Positions 8,142 through 9,675 of a DNA stretch of 9,675 bases are shown here, piece by piece. The notes below the pieces were generated by a model, which saw only the letters and a program-made list of their open reading frames with translations, was not told the DNA's origin and ran no database searches. The DNA comes from an uncultured Eubacterium sp. (GTDB lineage Bacteria; Bacillota; Clostridia; Lachnospirales; Lachnospiraceae), in assembly GCA_934316925.1 (NCBI GenBank), contig CAKREC010000061.1:1-9675 (forward strand). Reading direction: 5' to 3'. A program made the translations under genes and the position numbers. Within the stretch, counting starts at the first letter, position 1. The number at the start of each line of letters is the position of its first letter.

Positions 8142-8817
8142 TGTTCACTTTGATTCCAGGTCCCATTGTGTTTGCAAGAGTAACACTCTTCATGTAGGTT
8201 CCTTTTGCGCTTGCTGGTTTTGCTTTAATAATAGCTTCCATCAAAGTGTTGAAGTTCTCTGTAAGCTGCTCTTCTGTAAAAGAAGCTTTTCCTACTGGAC
8301 AATGGATAATGTTTGCTTTGTCCAGACGATACTCGATCTTACCAGCTTTAATATCATTAACAGCTTTTGTAACATCCATGGTAACCGTACCAGCTTTTGG
8401 GTTTGGCATCAAGCCTTTAGGTCCTAACACACGACCCAGACGACCAACAACACCCATCATGTCTGGAGTAGCTACAACAACGTCGAAATCGAACCATCCA
8501 TCGTTCTGGATTCTTGGGATCAATTCCTCGCCGCCTACGAAGTCAGCGCCTGCTGCTTCAGCTTCTGCCACTTTATCACCTTTTGCGAATACCAATACGC
8601 GAACAGTTTTTCCTGTTCCGTGTGGAAGTACAACAGCACCACGAACCTGCTGGTCTGCGTGACGTCCATCTACGCCAAGGCGAATGTGAGCTTCTACGGT
8701 TTCATCAAATTTTGCAACAGCTGTTTTCTTAACAAGGCTAATTGCGTCTGCCACATCATACTGAGTTGCACGATCAACTAATTTTGCGGCTTCTGTATAC
8801 TTTTTACCTCTTTTCAT
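8125..8817 (-). CDS. rplA: 50S ribosomal protein L1
   Basis: Encodes the 230-residue L1 protein, which binds helices 76-78 of 23S rRNA, forms the mobile L1 stalk, and helps move deacylated tRNA out of the E site. It begins [15 protein letters not shown]. Domain I is split around an inserted domain II (roughly 70-160), which carries the motifs [11 protein letters not shown] (125-135) and MPNPKAGT (137-144). The C-terminal block TMGPG at 217-221 is an RNA-contact region typical of the family. Length equals the family norm. The ATG at 8815-8817 follows AGGAGGT by 7 nt. It is 127 nt downstream of rplK and no promoter is evident between them, so nusG-rplK-rplA is likely one transcript. A probable L1-binding mRNA element next to its ribosome binding site suggests translational self-repression. 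Confidence 0.98.
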   Translation of the reverse strand: MKRGKKYTEAAKLVDRATQYDVADAISLVKKTAVAKFDETVEAHIRLGVDGRHADQQVRGAVVLPHGTGKTVRVLVFAKGDKVAEAEAAGADFVGGEELIPRIQNDGWFDFDVVVATPDMMGVVGRLGRVLGPKGLMPNPKAGTVTMDVTKAVNDIKAGKIEYRLDKANIIHCPVGKASFTEEQLTENFNTLMEAIIKAKPASAKGTYMKSVTLANTMGPGIKVNTTKIG

Positions 8818-8829
8818 TTCTTAAACCTC

Positions 8830-8862
8830 CTAGTGGTATTAACGGACATGGTCCTCCCATAA
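8830..8862 (-). promoter_or_regulatory. Candidate L1-binding mRNA element before rplA
   Basis: The minus-strand RNA carries TGGGAGG (8859-8853) and AATACCAC (8840-8833), the same two short blocks found in the L1 binding site of 23S rRNA. They flank a hairpin GGAC/GTCC with a CAT loop (8854-8844). An outer helix TTATGG (8862-8857) can pair with CCACTAG (8836-8830) if one C is bulged. The outer helix ends inside the rplA Shine-Dalgarno, so L1 bound here could block translation initiation. L1 feedback through rRNA mimicry is established in other bacteria; its use here is inferred. Confidence 0.6.
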
Positions 8863-8944
8863 CGTCCAAATGACATTAGTTCTTTCAATAAATGCGTAAT
8901 TTTGACTTAATGATTGATTGTTACATATTTGTTTGGCAGGAAAA

Positions 8945-9370
8945 TTATTCTCCTACTTCGATACCCATACTTCTTGCTGTACCAGCGATCATGCTCATAG
9001 CTGCTTCCAAGCTGCCGGCATTCAAGTCAGGCATTTTTGTTTCTGCAATCTTCTGCACATCTGCTTTGGAGATTGTAGCAACTTTCTTTCTGTTTGGCTC
9101 ACCAGATGCTGTCTGAAGATTACATGCTTTCTTAATCAATACAGCTGCTGGTGGAGTCTTAGTAACGAAACTAAAACTTCTATCTGCATAAACAGTGATA
9201 ACAACAGGAATGATCATGCCATCCTGTCCCTGTGTCTTAGCATTGAACTCTTTTGTAAACTGAGCAATATTGATTCCGTGCTGTCCAAGTGCAGGACCAA
9301 CAGGTGGTGCAGGAGTCGCTTTTCCTGCTGGAATCTGTAATTTAATATATCCTTCGACTTTCTTAGCCAT
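8945..9370 (-). CDS. rplK: 50S ribosomal protein L11
   Basis: Encodes the 141-residue L11 protein of the GTPase-associated centre, needed for factor-dependent steps and, in species with RelA/Rel, for sensing uncharged tRNA. The N-terminal domain shows [19 protein letters not shown] (14-32), whose prolines form part of the thiostrepton-type antibiotic site. The C-terminal domain (about 76-141) carries the rRNA-binding block GTARSMGI (130-137). Length equals the family norm. The ATG at 9368-9370 has AGGAGG 9 nt upstream. An out-of-frame ATG followed at once by TAA lies between the two and is too close to the Shine-Dalgarno to be used well. It is 21 nt downstream of nusG, so co-transcription is very likely. 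No leader structure or promoter was seen in that gap. Confidence 0.98.
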   Translation of the reverse strand: MAKKVEGYIKLQIPAGKATPAPPVGPALGQHGINIAQFTKEFNAKTQGQDGMIIPVVITVYADRSFSFVTKTPPAAVLIKKACNLQTASGEPNRKKVATISKADVQKIAETKMPDLNAGSLEAAMSMIAGTARSMGIEVGE

Positions 9371-9391
9371 TTTACATTTCCTCCTAAATCA

Positions 9392-9675
9392 TTAAAGCTG
9401 TTTCAATTCAGAGAAATCAATCTCAACCGGCGTATCTCTTCCGAACATATCGATCACGATAACTGCCATCTGTTTTGCCGGATGAACTTCCTGAACAACG
9501 CCGTTAGTATTTTGCCATACTCCCTCTGTGACAACAACCTGATCTCCAACTGAGAACGGTGATTCTTCTGCCTGAGCAAGGAATCCCATATTCACAATCT
9601 CTTCCTCGGTCAATGGAACCGGTTTGGATCCTGGACCTACGAAACCAGTTACGCCACGTGTGTTTCGCACAACAT
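9392..9675 (-). CDS. nusG: Transcription termination/antitermination protein NusG (3' part, cut by window edge)
   Basis: Only the last 94 complete codons are present and the frame is open to the window edge; the GTG at 9668-9670 is an internal valine (reading VVRNTRGVTGFVGPG), not a start. The visible part contains the end of the RNA polymerase-binding NGN domain, including SKPVPLTEEE, and then the KOW domain: FSVGDQVVVTEGVW, then VVQEVHPAKQMAV, then MFGRDTPVEIDF, ending SELKQL. The NGN domain binds the beta' clamp; the KOW domain contacts Rho, S10 or other partners, depending on species. It stops with TAA 21 nt before rplK, and the gap is mostly the rplK Shine-Dalgarno. secE would be expected further upstream, outside the window. 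Confidence 0.96.
   Translation of the reverse strand, partial: VVRNTRGVTGFVGPGSKPVPLTEEEIVNMGFLAQAEESPFSVGDQVVVTEGVWQNTNGVVQEVHPAKQMAVIVIDMFGRDTPVEIDFSELKQL

Noticed and set aside
8814..8849. Eleven-codon minus-strand frame ([11 protein letters not shown]) whose TGA overlaps the rplA ATG, after a GGGAGG
   Set aside because: The GGGAGG is only 3 nt from the ATG, too close for efficient initiation, and the ATG sits in the loop of the candidate L1-binding hairpin, which explains both motifs better.
9372..9377. ATG-TAA start-stop between the Shine-Dalgarno and start of rplK
   Set aside because: It begins only 2 nt after the AGGAGG core and the proper rplK ATG is ideally spaced; most likely chance.
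1..9675. Search for mobile elements, CRISPR repeats, tRNA/rRNA genes or foreign insertions
   Set aside because: The genes are contiguous core genes in the conserved order with short gaps; no terminal repeats, transposase-like sequence, spacer arrays or tRNA-like folds were seen.

Overview
The window is a core transcription/translation locus from a low-to-moderate-GC Firmicute. RpoB/RpoC sequence style, strong AGGAGG-type Shine-Dalgarno sites and the leader RNAs suggest class Clostridia, most likely Lachnospiraceae. The family-level call is an inference from remembered protein similarity, not from a search. All seven genes lie on the minus strand, so transcription runs from high to low coordinates: nusG (3' part), rplK, rplA, rplJ, rplL, rpoB, rpoC (5' part). 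This is the widely conserved nusG-L11-L1-L10-L7/L12-beta-beta' order, and no gene in it is out of place.

Layout by transcription. Block 1 is nusG-rplK-rplA: nusG and rplK are 21 nt apart. The rplK-rplA gap (127 nt) carries an element resembling the L1 binding site of 23S rRNA just before the rplA Shine-Dalgarno. Block 2 is rplJ-rplL. A near-consensus promoter starts right after the rplA stop codon, followed by a ~210-nt L10-leader-type region with an intrinsic attenuator and a 9-bp competing antiterminator pairing. The block ends in a strong terminator after rplL. Block 3 is rpoB-rpoC, with its own TTGACA/17/extended -10 promoter inside the 281-nt rplL-rpoB gap and a foldable ~90-nt leader. 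rpoC follows rpoB by 16 nt and leaves the window after codon 951.

How the genes work together: L11, L1, L10 and L7/L12 build the 50S L1 stalk and GTPase-associated stalk. RpoB and RpoC are the two large subunits that form the RNA polymerase active centre. NusG modulates elongation and can link RNA polymerase to the ribosome. The DNA between the genes suggests that the classic beta operon is cut into separately controlled blocks (L1 feedback, L10 attenuation, independent rpoBC promoter).

I did not find a novel multi-gene system, mobile element, CRISPR array, tRNA or rRNA. The points worth a second look are all in the intergenic regions: the rplL-rpoB punctuation, an opposite-strand terminator beside a symmetric -10 region, a structured rpoB leader, and a cluster of nested inverted repeats at the rplA stop/rplJ promoter. 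Two gene starts (rpoB, rplL) are placed downstream of the longest open frame because the Shine-Dalgarno lies over or inside the longer version.
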